A stretch of 40,630 bases of DNA from Myxococcales bacterium (GCA_016792845.1 JAEUKH010000030.1:1-40630); one strand, 5' to 3'; positions 23,773-32,964 are shown, counted from the first letter of the stretch. The notes: generated from the sequence alone by a model not told the origin. Made by a program: numbers and translations.

Positions 23773-24375
23773 TCATTGAGCCCGCCCGCCCGCGAAGGGT
23801 AGCCCCAACGAGACGATCAGAAACGGGATGGCCGCGCCGGTCTTCACTGCGTGCACCGCGTCGGCGAAGGCGGGCGCGGTCAACATGAGCCATGCTGTGC
23901 CGAGCGGCAGCGCCCCGGCCCAGAGGAGCCACGACCCGACGACCCGCGCGGTGTGAGGGCGGAGCCCCGCGAGACGCGCCGCGCAGAGCACCGTCGCCCA
24001 GGGTAAGAACCAACACCCCAGCACCCACGGGTGAAGCCCCAGGGGGAAGCGCCCGAAGGCCATCACGAGCCCGCCGCGCATCACCGCGTAGAGCGGCGCG
24101 GCCAGGAGCCCGAGGCCGACCACCACGGCGAGCATCACGCCGACGCGGGCCCGCAGCGCGACGCCGAGCCAGACGAGGTAGCCCGCGACCCCGAGGGCGA
24201 TCGCGCGGTGAAAATAGGCCGTCCATGCGAGGCCGGGCCAACCGTGGTGGTAGAGCTCGACGCGCCACGCCACGGTGGCCGCGCAGGCGAGGGCCAGCAG
24301 GCTCACCCAAGGCGACCAGGCCTTCGCCGCGGGGGGCGCGCGAAGCGTCGCGGTGCGATACGGGCCGAGCTGCAT
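23773..24375 (-). CDS. Multi-pass membrane protein, hypothetical
   Basis: Start at ATG 24375 (MQLGPYRTATL...), as the longer frame would run through the tRNA and its terminator. The 200-residue product has about six hydrophobic segments, with Trp-rich stretches (W-P-G-L-A-W-T-A-Y-F-H, W-V-L-G-C-W-F-L-P-W) and no charged catalytic motif. No family recognised. It lies downstream of tRNA-Phe in the same direction, separated by the tRNA terminator. Confidence 0.7.
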   Translation of the reverse strand: MQLGPYRTATLRAPPAAKAWSPWVSLLALACAATVAWRVELYHHGWPGLAWTAYFHRAIALGVAGYLVWLGVALRARVGVMLAVVVGLGLLAAPLYAVMRGGLVMAFGRFPLGLHPWVLGCWFLPWATVLCAARLAGLRPHTARVVGSWLLWAGALPLGTAWLMLTAPAFADAVHAVKTGAAIPFLIVSLGLPFAGGRAQ

Positions 24376-24448
24376 CGCAAGAGCGTAGCCGAATCTGCGC
24401 GGGCCCGCGTCGTAGCCGCATCGACGGCACGAACGAAGCGGACGTAAG

Positions 24449-24482
24449 AAAGGCCGCGATTCACTTGGAATCAGCGGCCTTT
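24449..24482 (-). terminator. Terminator of the tRNA-Phe transcript
   Basis: On the minus strand AAAGGCCGC...GCGGCCTTT forms a stem with GATTC/GAATC continuing inside, followed by TTTCTT. It begins 5 bp beyond the tRNA 3' end. Confidence 0.85.
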
Positions 24483-24486
24483 GTAG

Positions 24487-24559
24487 TGCCCAGAGACGGA
24501 GTTGAACCGCCGACACGGGGATTTTCAGTCCCCTGCTCTACCAACTGAGCTATCTGGGC
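24487..24559 (-). tRNA. tRNA-Phe (GAA)
   Basis: A complete 73-nt cloverleaf: acceptor stem GCCCAGA/TCTGGGC, D-arm with AGCTCAGTTGGTAGAGC, anticodon loop CTGAAAA giving GAA, and T-arm with GGTTCAACTCC. The discriminator base is A. The 3' CCA is not encoded. A promoter and a terminator flank it closely. Confidence 0.97.
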
Positions 24560-24580
24560 CCTCCTTGCGAAGGGAGCGGT

Positions 24581-24609
24581 GATCTACCCTAAGCCCTAAT
24601 CGCTGTCAA
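24581..24609 (-). promoter_or_regulatory. Sigma-70 promoter of tRNA-Phe
   Basis: On the minus strand a perfect -35 TTGACA (24609-24604) is separated by 17 bp from -10 TAGATC (24586-24581). Transcription would start near 24574, 15 nt before the mature tRNA. The -35 box lies inside the last codons of the upstream lipoprotein gene. Confidence 0.85.
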
Positions 24610-26347
24610 CACCTTCTCGTCGACCCCCGCCCAGAAAGGCCCCCGCTAGCGAAAAGACCTCTGCGGGAAGGCGAATCGTGAGCCTCCGGGTCGCGGCCCC
24701 GTCGCGCCAGGCGTCGACCCGCAGCGCGTCGGTCTCGCTCCGCCCCGCGCCTCCGAGGCCCAGCGCCGCCCGCGGAAAGGCCTCGACCACCATCGAGCCC
24801 GAGGCTGCCCCCTCACGCTCCAACCGATCGTGCGAGGCGGGGCCCGCGAGGCCCGCGAGCGCTGACCCCGAAGCGGGGCCCCAAGCGACCACCAAGGCGC
24901 CTCCGAGCACCGCGAGGTCGAGGCTGTGCGCCGCGCCGCGCTCGCTCCGGGGCGCGGTCTCCGTCGAGGGCGCCGCGGCGGTCTCGGGGGTCGCGCGCGC
25001 CGTCACCCGCAGGCCGTCACCGCGGGCCACGACGTCGAGGGGCGTACCAAGCTGCGCGCCGCGGAGCCACGGGCGACCCGCGAGGGCCCGTACACACGCG
25101 CGAGCGCTCTGGCCGGCGTCGTCTTGTGAGAAGAACACCAGCACCGTGGGCCCCTCGCGACGCAGACCCGGAACCACCGCCGCCACCAGCGCGCCGTCGG
25201 TGTGGGCGCCGAGCGCGGTGAGGTCTCGGGTCGCCGCGGGCGCCGCGCTGAGACGACGCCCGAGGGTGTCGACGGCGAGGGCGGTGAGGGTGTTCCAAAG
25301 GGTGCGGGCGCTGGCGGGGTCGGTGCGGGTGGCGAGGGTCAGCGCCGCATCGGCGGGCACGAGGCGCGCGAGGGAGTGCGGTCCCTGGGCGCCCAGAAAC
25401 GACCGAAGGCGCAGCGCTTCGAAGCCCGTTTCGCTGACGCCGCCGTCGGGCCTTGCGACCGCGGCCTGCGCGGCGCCGTCGCGGGCCCGCGCGTCGAGCG
25501 ACACGCCGCGCCCATCGAGCCGAAACGCGAGGTCGAGGCCTTCGGCGTCGGCGAGCCCGTCGAGGGCGCCCGTGCCGAGGGCGTGGGCGAAATCGAGCAA
25601 CGACTCAGGGTCACCGTAGGTGGGCGCTTCGAGGTGCTCGCGACGCGCACGGGCGAGGCTCGCGTCGAGCGCGCGGCGAAGACCCCGGAGCTGCTGTCGG
25701 CCCTCGACCGCGAGGGCCCCCAAGGCGGCGTGGTCGAACGAGAAGCGCACCGCGTCGCCCGCCGAATCGGGCACCGGCGACGACGCGAGCCAACGCCCCG
25801 CGTGCGCGAGGAGGCCCTCGGTCGACGCGCACACCACCCGCGCGCCCACGGCATCGCGGGTCACCACAAGGGCGCACGCGAGCGCGTCGCGGGCGCCCGC
25901 GTCGACGTCGCGGGCTTCGATACGCTCGCCGAGGCCGGGCACCAGCACCAACCGGTAGCGGCTCTGGAGCGCGCTCCGTGCAGCCCCCGCCCGCTGCGGA
26001 ACCATCGAAAACACAAGCCCCTCGTGCGCGCCGTGGCGCACCGCCGCGACGGTGACCGGCCGCCCGAGGTCGACCGCCGCGGTGATCGGCAGCGGCACCC
26101 CGAGGCTCAAGGTCAGCCCCAACTCGGGCGAGAGCCGCGTGTGCAACATCGTGTTGAGCGCGCCCATCGACTCGCGGGGGTCGAACACAAAGCCCACCGT
26201 GCGGAGCCCCTCAGGGCGCACCGGCTCGACCCACCGCGCGGCCTCCGAGGCCCCGGCGTCGCGGTCGCTCGATTGCCCCGCGCGGGTGCAGCCGGCGGCC
26301 CCGAGGGTGAGGCCCCAAAGCGCCCAGACCATCACACGAAACTGCAT
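24596..26347 (-). CDS. Large lipoprotein of the divergent cytoskeletal cluster, unknown function
   Basis: Start at ATG 26347, one base after the stop of the upstream gene, so the two are surely co-transcribed. A lipoprotein-like signal (W-A-L-W-G-L-T-L-G-A-A-G-C, Cys20) is followed by ~560 residues of alternating beta and alpha sequence: V-G-F-V-F-D-P-R-E-S-M-G, Y-R-L-V-L-V-P-G-L-G, L-T-L-A-T-R-T-D, V-L-V-F-F-S-Q-D-D. No family recognised. It probably sits on the periplasmic side of the outer or inner membrane. It is the last gene of the leftward string. Confidence 0.8.
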   Translation of the reverse strand: MQFRVMVWALWGLTLGAAGCTRAGQSSDRDAGASEAARWVEPVRPEGLRTVGFVFDPRESMGALNTMLHTRLSPELGLTLSLGVPLPITAAVDLGRPVTVAAVRHGAHEGLVFSMVPQRAGAARSALQSRYRLVLVPGLGERIEARDVDAGARDALACALVVTRDAVGARVVCASTEGLLAHAGRWLASSPVPDSAGDAVRFSFDHAALGALAVEGRQQLRGLRRALDASLARARREHLEAPTYGDPESLLDFAHALGTGALDGLADAEGLDLAFRLDGRGVSLDARARDGAAQAAVARPDGGVSETGFEALRLRSFLGAQGPHSLARLVPADAALTLATRTDPASARTLWNTLTALAVDTLGRRLSAAPAATRDLTALGAHTDGALVAAVVPGLRREGPTVLVFFSQDDAGQSARACVRALAGRPWLRGAQLGTPLDVVARGDGLRVTARATPETAAAPSTETAPRSERGAAHSLDLAVLGGALVVAWGPASGSALAGLAGPASHDRLEREGAASGSMVVEAFPRAALGLGGAGRSETDALRVDAWRDGAATRRLTIRLPAEVFSLAGAFLGGGRREGVDSD

Positions 26348-26348
26348 G

Positions 26349-29300
26349 TCAGAACGAGCTCCCGAGAGGCTCTGCGGCGCCGTCGTCGCCCGCGGGGGCG
26401 GGGGCAGACCAGGGGCCGGGCAGGGGCTCAAGTCGACCGCCGGGCACCACCGGGCCCGTGGGCGCGCGTCGCGGACTCGAGCGCGGGGCGGTGACCCCGG
26501 CGTCGCGGCTCCGAGTACGGCTCCGGCTGCGCGTCGCGGGCGTGGTCGGCGGCGCCGGGTCAGGCACCGGCGGCATCGGCGCGTCAGGCACCGCGGGCGC
26601 GCCGAGCGGCGCCGGGGGGTTGCTCTGCTTGTGCACCGTCACCCGAAGCTGAACCCCCGCCACCCGGGTCTCGATCTCTTCTTCGCGGCCGCCGCGCCAG
26701 CGCAAGAGCACCTCGCCGAGCCGCTCGGTCCACAAAGGGTCGTGCTCGTTCACCCGAACCCTGAAGACCACGTTGGGCACGAGGCGCACGTTCTCGAACA
26801 CCGCGCTGCACTCGCGGGCCGCCTCGCAAGGGCCCACCCGCTGCGGCTCGTCGCGGGTCTGAACCCACGCCCCCAACTCCGGGAGGCTGTTGTCGAGATC
26901 CCACGGGGCGCCGTTCTGGGTGCGGTCTGCGCGGAGCCGCACCGTGAGCCGCACCCACACCTCGCTGTTCGCCGGCGCCGGCGCCTGAGGCATCGCGTCG
27001 CGGTTGTACTCGTGGCTGAACCACGCCACACCCAAGCTCAGAAACGCGCCCAGAAACATCAGCCCGACCACCGCCCCCCAAGGGAAGTGTCGCCGCGCCC
27101 CACGCCCTTGCGTCGTCGCGCCGCCCTTCACCAACGGCGCCCCGGCCCCCATCTCCTGGGCCAGCAAGGGCGAGGCCACGGGCTCGCCAAAATCGCGCGC
27201 CACCGCCACCATCACGCGCTGCAAATGCTCGGCCCCGTCGACCCGCGGGTCGAGCGGCCCGAAGCCGTTCTTCAGCACCGAGCGCGCGAGCCCGCCCCGG
27301 AGCCCCGGCAGCATCCCCAGCCACACCAAGGCCGTGCCCTGCTGAAACATCGCGCGCAGCGGCATCCACCGCGCGGGGTCGCCGTTCGGCCGCAAGGTCG
27401 CCCCCGTGAAGCCCCGAAAGGTCGCGTCGTCGCCCGGCGCGCACGGGTCGCTCGGCAAGCCCGAGAGGCCGCACACCAACGCCAGCTTCAACGCCGCATG
27501 ACCCGCGGGCAGGCGGCCCACCTCGGCGGCCAACGCGTCGACCACCTCGACCATCGCGACGCCGGCGCCCTCGCGCACCTCGGGCATGGGCGAAATGAGC
27601 CATGTTGTGCCATGAAAGCGCTTAAGCCACGCGAAGATGTGACCCCGGGCGAGGAGCCCCTCAAGGCGCTGCCAGTCGAGGCGGTAGGCGCGCACGAGGT
27701 CGCTCGGGGTCCGAATGGCGAGGTCGCGGCCGCCCCATTCGAGCACCAGGCCCGTGTGACCGAGGGCCCAAAGGAGCGCGTTGAGGCCCTCTTCGAGGTC
27801 GACGAGGTTCGGCGGGGGCAGGGCCGACGCGAGCTCCGGGGCGACCACCGCGAGCCAGGCGTGGAGCTCGCCCGAGCGGTAGACGTGACGGAGGGCGTCC
27901 CAGAACATGGCCACGTCGGCGGTGATGCAGAGCTGGCTGACGGCCCCGAGCACGGTGCCGCTGCCGTCGCTGCGCGCGAGCTGGAGCGTCGCGCAGCGGG
28001 CCCTCAGGTACACCCCGGCCCAGAGCGCGCGGGTGTCGCCGGGGTCTTTGTTGCGCCGCAGCCGGTCGATCCAGTGCTCGTCGCGGAGCGCCGGGGCGAG
28101 CGACTCTAGCCACGCGAGCAGATCTCCGGCGGCGTAGAGGGCGATGAGCGGCTCACGCAGCGACGCTTGGGCCATCACCGTGCGCACGAGGGTGTCGCAG
28201 TCGGTGAAGGCGTGCGGGCCCACCACCAGGGGCTCACCGAGCGACCACGCGAGGCGTTTGAGGGCCGTCGGTTCGCCCCGCGCCACGAGGTCGGCCGCCC
28301 CGGCCGCGGCGACCCAGCCCTGGAGCCGCAGCCACGCCCCGAGGAGCCCCTCGCGCGCGGCCCGCGAGAGGTCGTCGAGGGTCAAGCGGGTGCTGTGAAT
28401 GGCCGGCGCGATCTCGCCCGGCGCGGCGAGCGACACCGCCCCCAAGCGGAGCTCGCGTCGCCCGAGGGCCCAGGCCTGGAGGTGCACCGCGAGGGTGCCC
28501 GCACCGCCTCGTTCGGCGGTCATCCGCGCGTCGCGGGCCCGCGCGATGAGCTCGGGGCTCGCACCGTTGGCCCGGAGCCAGTCGAGCACCTGACCCGCCC
28601 GTACGAGCTCGGCCCCCTGCCCGGGGTGCGCGAGCAACGACTCGGCCACGGCGTCGATCGACGCGGGCTGCCCGGGGAGCGCCACAAACGGCGACCACGC
28701 GCGGGTGTCGTCGCCCGAGACGGTGATGCCCGCCCGCTCGGCCAGGGCCCGCACGCGGTTCGGGTCGATGCCGTGCTGTTGGGCGAGGGGCTCCCAGCGC
28801 GCGCGGTCGCTCGCGAAGAGCGTCTTGGCAGGGCCCGCGACGACGAGCAGGTCGCTGCTAAAGGCCTGATCTTGCCAGACCGTGAGCGCCTCAAGGGCCG
28901 GCACGAGCGGCGACGGGTTTTGCCCCTCAAGCCGGAGGAGCTCGCTCGCGAGCCGGCGCTGCGCGAGCTCGGCCCGGGTGCGCGCCTCGGCGTCGCGTCG
29001 CGCGTAGAGGTCGAGGCTGCGTCGCGCCCAATCGCAGCGCGCCTGAAACGCGGCCTCGGGCGGCGGGGTGCGCAAGAGCTCGCCCGGCGGCACGTCGGCC
29101 CAGAGCGCCGCGAGGAGCGGGCGGTCGCTCTGGAGCGCGCTCACCAGGGCCGCGGTGGCTTGCTCCTGGGCCTCGGAGGCGGCGTGCGCGCGGTCGGCTG
29201 CCCGCACCTTCTTTCGCGCGGGCGCCGGGCTCTCGGGGCTCGCCTCGGGGGCCGCTTCGAGCCACGCGATTTGGGGTGTTTCAACGGTCGCGGTGCCCTC

Positions 29301-29366
29301 CGGGGCGAGCCCTTGGGCGGCCAGCGGCTCTAGAAAGGCACCATGCTTCTCGACAGGATCAGCCAC
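26349..29366 (-). CDS. ~1,000-residue protein with G-x-x-x-W-L repeats, one TM helix and an outer beta domain
   Basis: I place the start at GTG 29366; the longer frame would overlap the preceding gene. The N-terminal ~750 residues are helical and contain six recurrences of a motif like (A/G)-x-x-L-x-x-W-L about every 75-100 residues (near 259, 342, 417, 500, 579 and 680): V-L-D-W-L-R-A-N-G, L-L-A-W-L-E-S-L-A-P, L-H-A-W-L-A-V-V-A-P, I-F-A-W-L-K-R-F-H-G. A single hydrophobic helix lies near 762-785. The following ~130 residues (P-W-D-L-D-N-S-L-P, F-R-V-R-V-N-E-H-D-P) look like a C2-type beta-sandwich, an inference. A Pro/Arg/Ser-rich tail ends the protein. The layout puts a long repeat array in the cytoplasm and the beta domain outside, a good bridge between the cytoskeletal proteins and the lipoproteins. 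Confidence 0.8.
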   Translation of the reverse strand: MADPVEKHGAFLEPLAAQGLAPEGTATVETPQIAWLEAAPEASPESPAPARKKVRAADRAHAASEAQEQATAALVSALQSDRPLLAALWADVPPGELLRTPPPEAAFQARCDWARRSLDLYARRDAEARTRAELAQRRLASELLRLEGQNPSPLVPALEALTVWQDQAFSSDLLVVAGPAKTLFASDRARWEPLAQQHGIDPNRVRALAERAGITVSGDDTRAWSPFVALPGQPASIDAVAESLLAHPGQGAELVRAGQVLDWLRANGASPELIARARDARMTAERGGAGTLAVHLQAWALGRRELRLGAVSLAAPGEIAPAIHSTRLTLDDLSRAAREGLLGAWLRLQGWVAAAGAADLVARGEPTALKRLAWSLGEPLVVGPHAFTDCDTLVRTVMAQASLREPLIALYAAGDLLAWLESLAPALRDEHWIDRLRRNKDPGDTRALWAGVYLRARCATLQLARSDGSGTVLGAVSQLCITADVAMFWDALRHVYRSGELHAWLAVVAPELASALPPPNLVDLEEGLNALLWALGHTGLVLEWGGRDLAIRTPSDLVRAYRLDWQRLEGLLARGHIFAWLKRFHGTTWLISPMPEVREGAGVAMVEVVDALAAEVGRLPAGHAALKLALVCGLSGLPSDPCAPGDDATFRGFTGATLRPNGDPARWMPLRAMFQQGTALVWLGMLPGLRGGLARSVLKNGFGPLDPRVDGAEHLQRVMVAVARDFGEPVASPLLAQEMGAGAPLVKGGATTQGRGARRHFPWGAVVGLMFLGAFLSLGVAWFSHEYNRDAMPQAPAPANSEVWVRLTVRLRADRTQNGAPWDLDNSLPELGAWVQTRDEPQRVGPCEAARECSAVFENVRLVPNVVFRVRVNEHDPLWTERLGEVLLRWRGGREEEIETRVAGVQLRVTVHKQSNPPAPLGAPAVPDAPMPPVPDPAPPTTPATRSRSRTRSRDAGVTAPRSSPRRAPTGPVVPGGRLEPLPGPWSAPAPAGDDGAAEPLGSSF

Positions 29367-29433
29367 GAGACTGGCGAAGGGTGCACGCCCGCCGCCGCCG
29401 CTGCAACGCCTTCTCGCAGCATGGCAGAAGTCT

Positions 29434-30786
29434 TCAGCGCACCCAGAGCTCGAAGCGGTGAAGGCCGAGGTCTTCGTTGGCGGTGAGCTGCTGGCTGTCA
29501 CCCGCGGGCTCGTCAACCATGAGCCTGACGACCAGGCCGCCCGCGCGAAGGCCGCTGAAGGTGCCGCGAAGGGCAGGGGTCGAGTTCATCGCGACGGTGC
29601 ACCCCGCGGCGCCGTCGGTCCACGTTTGGGAGGCCACGCGCCACGCGTTCGGGGTGAGCGATTGGTTGCGCGTCGCGCCCGGGCGACAGCCGTACCGGAG
29701 GCCCACAAAGCTCGGCGGGGCGGTGCCGCCCTCGCACGGGCAGTTGAGCGCCCACGAGGCGAGCGGCGCAGAGCCCAGGCGTTCGGTGAGGCCCACCGTC
29801 CAGGTGTAGAGCGCTTCGGTGCTCGAAGAGTTGGCGTCGCGAAAGAGCACCGCCACGCCGTCGGCGAAGTTGTCTGCCGCGGTGACCGTCGGCGGCCGCA
29901 GCATCGACGACGACGCGAAGCCCTCGGTGTTGCCGTAGACCCAGATCTCTGCGCTCGCGCGGTACTCTTGGAAGGGCCCCACCGGCGTCGTGGCGACGGT
30001 GGCCATGGCCTGCCCGGGCAAGCGCGCGCACACCTGGCCGTCTTGCGCATCGGCCGTCCGCACCGAGAAGCGCCGCGTACCGTCGGGGCAGAGCCCGTCG
30101 CGGTCAGGAACCACCCTGAGGAGCCGCGTCCATCCGCCGCCCTCGGTCTGCATGTCGCAATACACCCGCACCGAGAAGCCCGACGGCGCTCCCGAGGGTG
30201 TGATCTCGTACTCGCCGCTCGTCGGCCGCTCGCCGCAGTAGCACTCCAGGATCTCGCGACAGCTCCGCGGTACGCGCCCGCGGCACCCGTTCTGGACGCA
30301 GCCCGTATCAGCCGCCCCGCGATCTGTCGGCACGTCAGAGCCCGCATCGAAGCCCGCATCGCTTCCCAGGTCGCTTCCCAGGTCGCTTCCCAGGTCGCTT
30401 CCTGCGTCGAAGCCCGTATCAAAGCCCGCGTCGCTGCCGCGGTCGGTGCTCGCGTCGCGGCCGCTGTCGGACCCGAGGTCTGAGCCCGCGTCGCCCAACA
30501 CGTCAACGCCGCTGTCGTGCATCGTCGCAACATCGCGCGCGGCGTCGTCACCACCGTCGAGCGTCAGCGTGACGTCTCCGCCGACGTCTCCGCCGGTGCC
30601 TGCGTCGACGCCCTCCGCATCGGCGGGTGAGGCCCCGTCGGGCCCAGGCTGCGTGGCGCGGTCGCGCTCTGCCGCTGCGTCGTCGGGCCCGCGCACCGCG
30701 GTCGACCATGTCGCGTCGAGCGAGCAGCCCGAGAGCACGACCCACACCGCGATCTGCCAGCGCCCCTGAAGCCCCCGTGTGTGCAC
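29434..30786 (-). CDS. Fibrinogen-C-like lipoprotein
   Basis: The GTG at 30786 is the best start: it has AGAGGA just upstream and gives a canonical lipobox (VVLSGC, Cys21). Other frames start in Arg-rich sequence. An Asp/Gly/Ser linker of ~150 residues follows (G-S-D repeats encoded by 12-bp DNA repeats), then the fold V-P-R-S-C-R-E-I-L...G-E-Y-E-I-T-P...V-Y-C-D-M-Q-T-E-G-G-G-W-T-R. This is the core motif of fibrinogen C-terminal-like domains in bacterial surface proteins. It should bind sugars or proteins at the surface. It heads the leftward string, divergent from the tubulin-like operon. Confidence 0.85.
   Translation of the reverse strand: MHTRGLQGRWQIAVWVVLSGCSLDATWSTAVRGPDDAAAERDRATQPGPDGASPADAEGVDAGTGGDVGGDVTLTLDGGDDAARDVATMHDSGVDVLGDAGSDLGSDSGRDASTDRGSDAGFDTGFDAGSDLGSDLGSDLGSDAGFDAGSDVPTDRGAADTGCVQNGCRGRVPRSCREILECYCGERPTSGEYEITPSGAPSGFSVRVYCDMQTEGGGWTRLLRVVPDRDGLCPDGTRRFSVRTADAQDGQVCARLPGQAMATVATTPVGPFQEYRASAEIWVYGNTEGFASSSMLRPPTVTAADNFADGVAVLFRDANSSSTEALYTWTVGLTERLGSAPLASWALNCPCEGGTAPPSFVGLRYGCRPGATRNQSLTPNAWRVASQTWTDGAAGCTVAMNSTPALRGTFSGLRAGGLVVRLMVDEPAGDSQQLTANEDLGLHRFELWVR
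30359..30394. repeat. Three perfect 12-bp tandem repeats
   Basis: The unit tcgcttcccagg occurs three times with a degenerate fourth copy after it. Read on the minus strand it encodes the Gly-Ser-Asp-Leu linker of the fibrinogen-like lipoprotein. Confidence 0.88.
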
Positions 30787-30942
30787 GATCCTCTGAGCGT
30801 AACCGCCGCGGCGCGCCCTGTGAAGTCGGCGCCGAGGCAGAGGCCGCGTAGCCCATCGGGCGCCATCGGGCGCCATCGGGGCGGAGACGAACTGCACAGC
30901 GTGGCGCGGCGGGCTTGACGGGCCGGTGAGGGGTGTGGCCCG
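30787..30942. promoter_or_regulatory. Divergent promoter region of the two cluster halves
   Basis: This 156-bp region separates the start codons of the leftward and rightward strings. It holds a 10-bp repeat (CGCCATCGGG twice perfectly and once with one mismatch, 30851-30880) that could bind a regulator. GAGGGG at 30928-30933 serves as ribosome-binding site for the rightward gene. No convincing -35/-10 or -24/-12 pair could be fixed. Confidence 0.4.
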
Positions 30943-31485
30943 ATGCGCCCGCCGATGTTCACCCAGATTGCGCTGTATCAGCCTCGCAATGGCACTCCGA
31001 GCTGGCCGGGCGACCCTCCGCCGGCCGCTGACGACGCGGGGGCTGCGGCCGCGCCGCCTCCCGTAGAGCCAGCGCAGAACGCGGGCAACACCACCGTGGT
31101 GGTGAACAACGCGCCTGCGGGCAACGGGTTTCTCTCACAAGAGGCCTGCCAGGAGGCCAACACCAACGCGTTCATCTCGGCGGGCGGTTACGCCTTCGGG
31201 GCGAGCTTCGTCGGCATCGTGATCTTCTTGGTGATGCGCAAGAAGCTCTGGCTCTCGTCGTTCGGCCGCTATCTCACGGCGGTGCTCACGGCGAGCCTCG
31301 TGGCCGGGGTGCTCGCAGGGTGGGATCCGGTGCGCGCCGACCTCTTGCAGCAGTGCATCCAGAGCAGCGACTTTCATCAGTACGTCTTTCTTGGGGGGCA
31401 GCTCTTCGCGCGGGCCTTGGTGCTGGGCTTGATCCCGGCCTTTGTGGTGACCTTCTTGGGTTGTTTTGTCGCCAACCGCACCTGA
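30943..31485 (+). CDS. Small three-helix membrane protein of the tubulin-like operon
   Basis: 180 residues, start at 30943 with GAGGGG about 9 nt upstream. The N-terminal ~65 residues are Pro/Ala/Asn-rich and disordered-looking, with no cleavable signal. Three hydrophobic helices follow (about 82-97, 103-121 and 152-172), separated by short basic loops (M-R-K-K). No family recognised. It is the first gene of the rightward string and stands 43 bp before the tubulin-like gene, so it is a candidate membrane anchor for that protein. Confidence 0.75.
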   Translation: MRPPMFTQIALYQPRNGTPSWPGDPPPAADDAGAAAAPPPVEPAQNAGNTTVVVNNAPAGNGFLSQEACQEANTNAFISAGGYAFGASFVGIVIFLVMRKKLWLSSFGRYLTAVLTASLVAGVLAGWDPVRADLLQQCIQSSDFHQYVFLGGQLFARALVLGLIPAFVVTFLGCFVANRT

Positions 31486-31528
31486 ACGAGCCCCGACGTA
31501 CCCCTTCACCTCACAAGAGAGCCCCTGA

Positions 31529-32953
31529 ATGGACCTCGTGATCGCCGTCGGCGGCGGTGGCCAGCACATCGCCCTTTCTATCGCCCGGCTCCTGCGCATC
31601 GGGGCCCTCGCCGACCCTATCGAAGCCTTCGTCATCGACGCCGACTCAGACTCGCGCCTCGCGGGCAAGCTCAAGCTCTTCGGCAACACGGTCTCGCGCG
31701 AGTGCCCGCACCCGCTCGACGGCGCCCAGACGGTGGTGCCGCCCTTCGCGCGCGACACGATGAAAGAGACGGCGTTCCGCAAGATCTTCCTCGACGACCG
31801 GGCCGACCCGCTCGAACGCGAGCTCTTCGAGCTCTTCTACGACGAAGAGTCGGGCGGCGTTGAGAACGGCTCGGGCCCCATGGCCGGGGTCGACATCGGC
31901 AAGGGCATGTTCGCCAACCCCTCGGTGGGCAGCGCGGTCTTCGCGTCGAGCAAGGGCGGCGCGATGGAGCCCCTCTTCGGCAAGGCCCGCACCGCCGCGC
32001 GCATCTTCGTGGTGGGGAGCTTCCTCGGCGGCACCGGCGCGGGCATCATGCACCAGCTGATCAAGCTCGTGCGCGAGGCCGTCGGCCCGGCCAAGCCCAT
32101 GTACGGGGCCTTCCTCTTGCGGTGGTTCGACCTGCCGCCGACCACCGGGCAGACCGTCGACGTCGCGACGCTCCTGGCCAGCATGGGCCACGGGCTCGAG
32201 TACTTCTATCGGTACACCAAGGCCCTCCTCGACGCGTCGATGCTCCTCGGGGTGCCCGACAACCCCACGCAGCAGATCAAGGCCGTGCCCGCCGCCGCCG
32301 AGAACGACGAGACCCTCTCGATCTATCCGCTCCTGGCCGCGTCGGCGCTCTTGATGTTGCCCGACAAGACCGACACCCAAGCGCGCGCGATGCACCGCAC
32401 CTACGGCCTCTCGCACGACGAGCACGACCCCCTCTGGGTGCTCCGCCGAAAGTGGAACACCCCGCGCGGCTCGAAAGACCCCTCGCTCGGGGCCCGCCTC
32501 GTCGAGGCCGTGGTGCTCCAAGAGATCTACCGATCGTTTCGCGAAAAAGACAGTGATTTCGCTGACTTCGACTACGAGAAGGGTCGCGCCACCTGGGGCT
32601 CGCTGATCGAGAACGTGGCCCGCCGCAACAACGAGAAGCCTGCGGCCTTCGCGCGGCGCGTGCTCGGGTGCCTTGAGGCCCGCTCGGCGCAGCTGCGCTT
32701 TGTGACGTGGTGGTTCAACACGGTCTTCGGCAACGTCGACCTCTCGCTCTTCGGTGACCCCCGGGCGCGACAGCTCTACGCCGTGCACCGCGACCGCGGG
32801 TGGAAGGCGCCGGTGGCCTTCAAGATCCTCGTCGACGCGTTTCAGTATGAGACCAGCGCCGGTGCGGCCCGAGAGAAGAACCGCACCCCCGACCCCGACG
32901 TCGAGCTGGCAGAGAAGATCGAGGCGGCGCTGCTCGCGGCGCTGCGAAACTGA
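31529..32953 (+). CDS. Tubulin/FtsZ-like GTPase (Tubulin_2/FtsZl-1-like)
   Basis: A 474-residue protein with a tubulin-fold GTPase pattern. Residues 1-20 (M-D-L-V-I-A-V-G-G-G-G-Q-H-I-A-L) give the first beta strand and glycine loop, F-V-I-D-A-D-S-D-S the next, and GSFLGGTGAG (163-172) is the tubulin signature loop (consensus G-G-G-T-G-S/T-G). The C-terminal half is helical and unlike FtsZ. This matches the divergent tubulin relatives described in bacteria as FtsZl-1/Tubulin_2, which are thought to remodel membranes. It probably polymerises or at least binds GTP. AGAG just upstream sets the start. It is surrounded by membrane, zinc-ribbon/Hsp70 and vWA genes. Confidence 0.85.
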   Translation: MDLVIAVGGGGQHIALSIARLLRIGALADPIEAFVIDADSDSRLAGKLKLFGNTVSRECPHPLDGAQTVVPPFARDTMKETAFRKIFLDDRADPLERELFELFYDEESGGVENGSGPMAGVDIGKGMFANPSVGSAVFASSKGGAMEPLFGKARTAARIFVVGSFLGGTGAGIMHQLIKLVREAVGPAKPMYGAFLLRWFDLPPTTGQTVDVATLLASMGHGLEYFYRYTKALLDASMLLGVPDNPTQQIKAVPAAAENDETLSIYPLLAASALLMLPDKTDTQARAMHRTYGLSHDEHDPLWVLRRKWNTPRGSKDPSLGARLVEAVVLQEIYRSFREKDSDFADFDYEKGRATWGSLIENVARRNNEKPAAFARRVLGCLEARSAQLRFVTWWFNTVFGNVDLSLFGDPRARQLYAVHRDRGWKAPVAFKILVDAFQYETSAGAAREKNRTPDPDVELAEKIEAALLAALRN

Positions 32954-32964
32954 GGGGCCACGCG

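Noticed and set aside
24487..24559. tRNA-Phe as an integration site of a mobile island
   Set aside because: No integrase gene and no duplicated tRNA end were seen on either side in this window.
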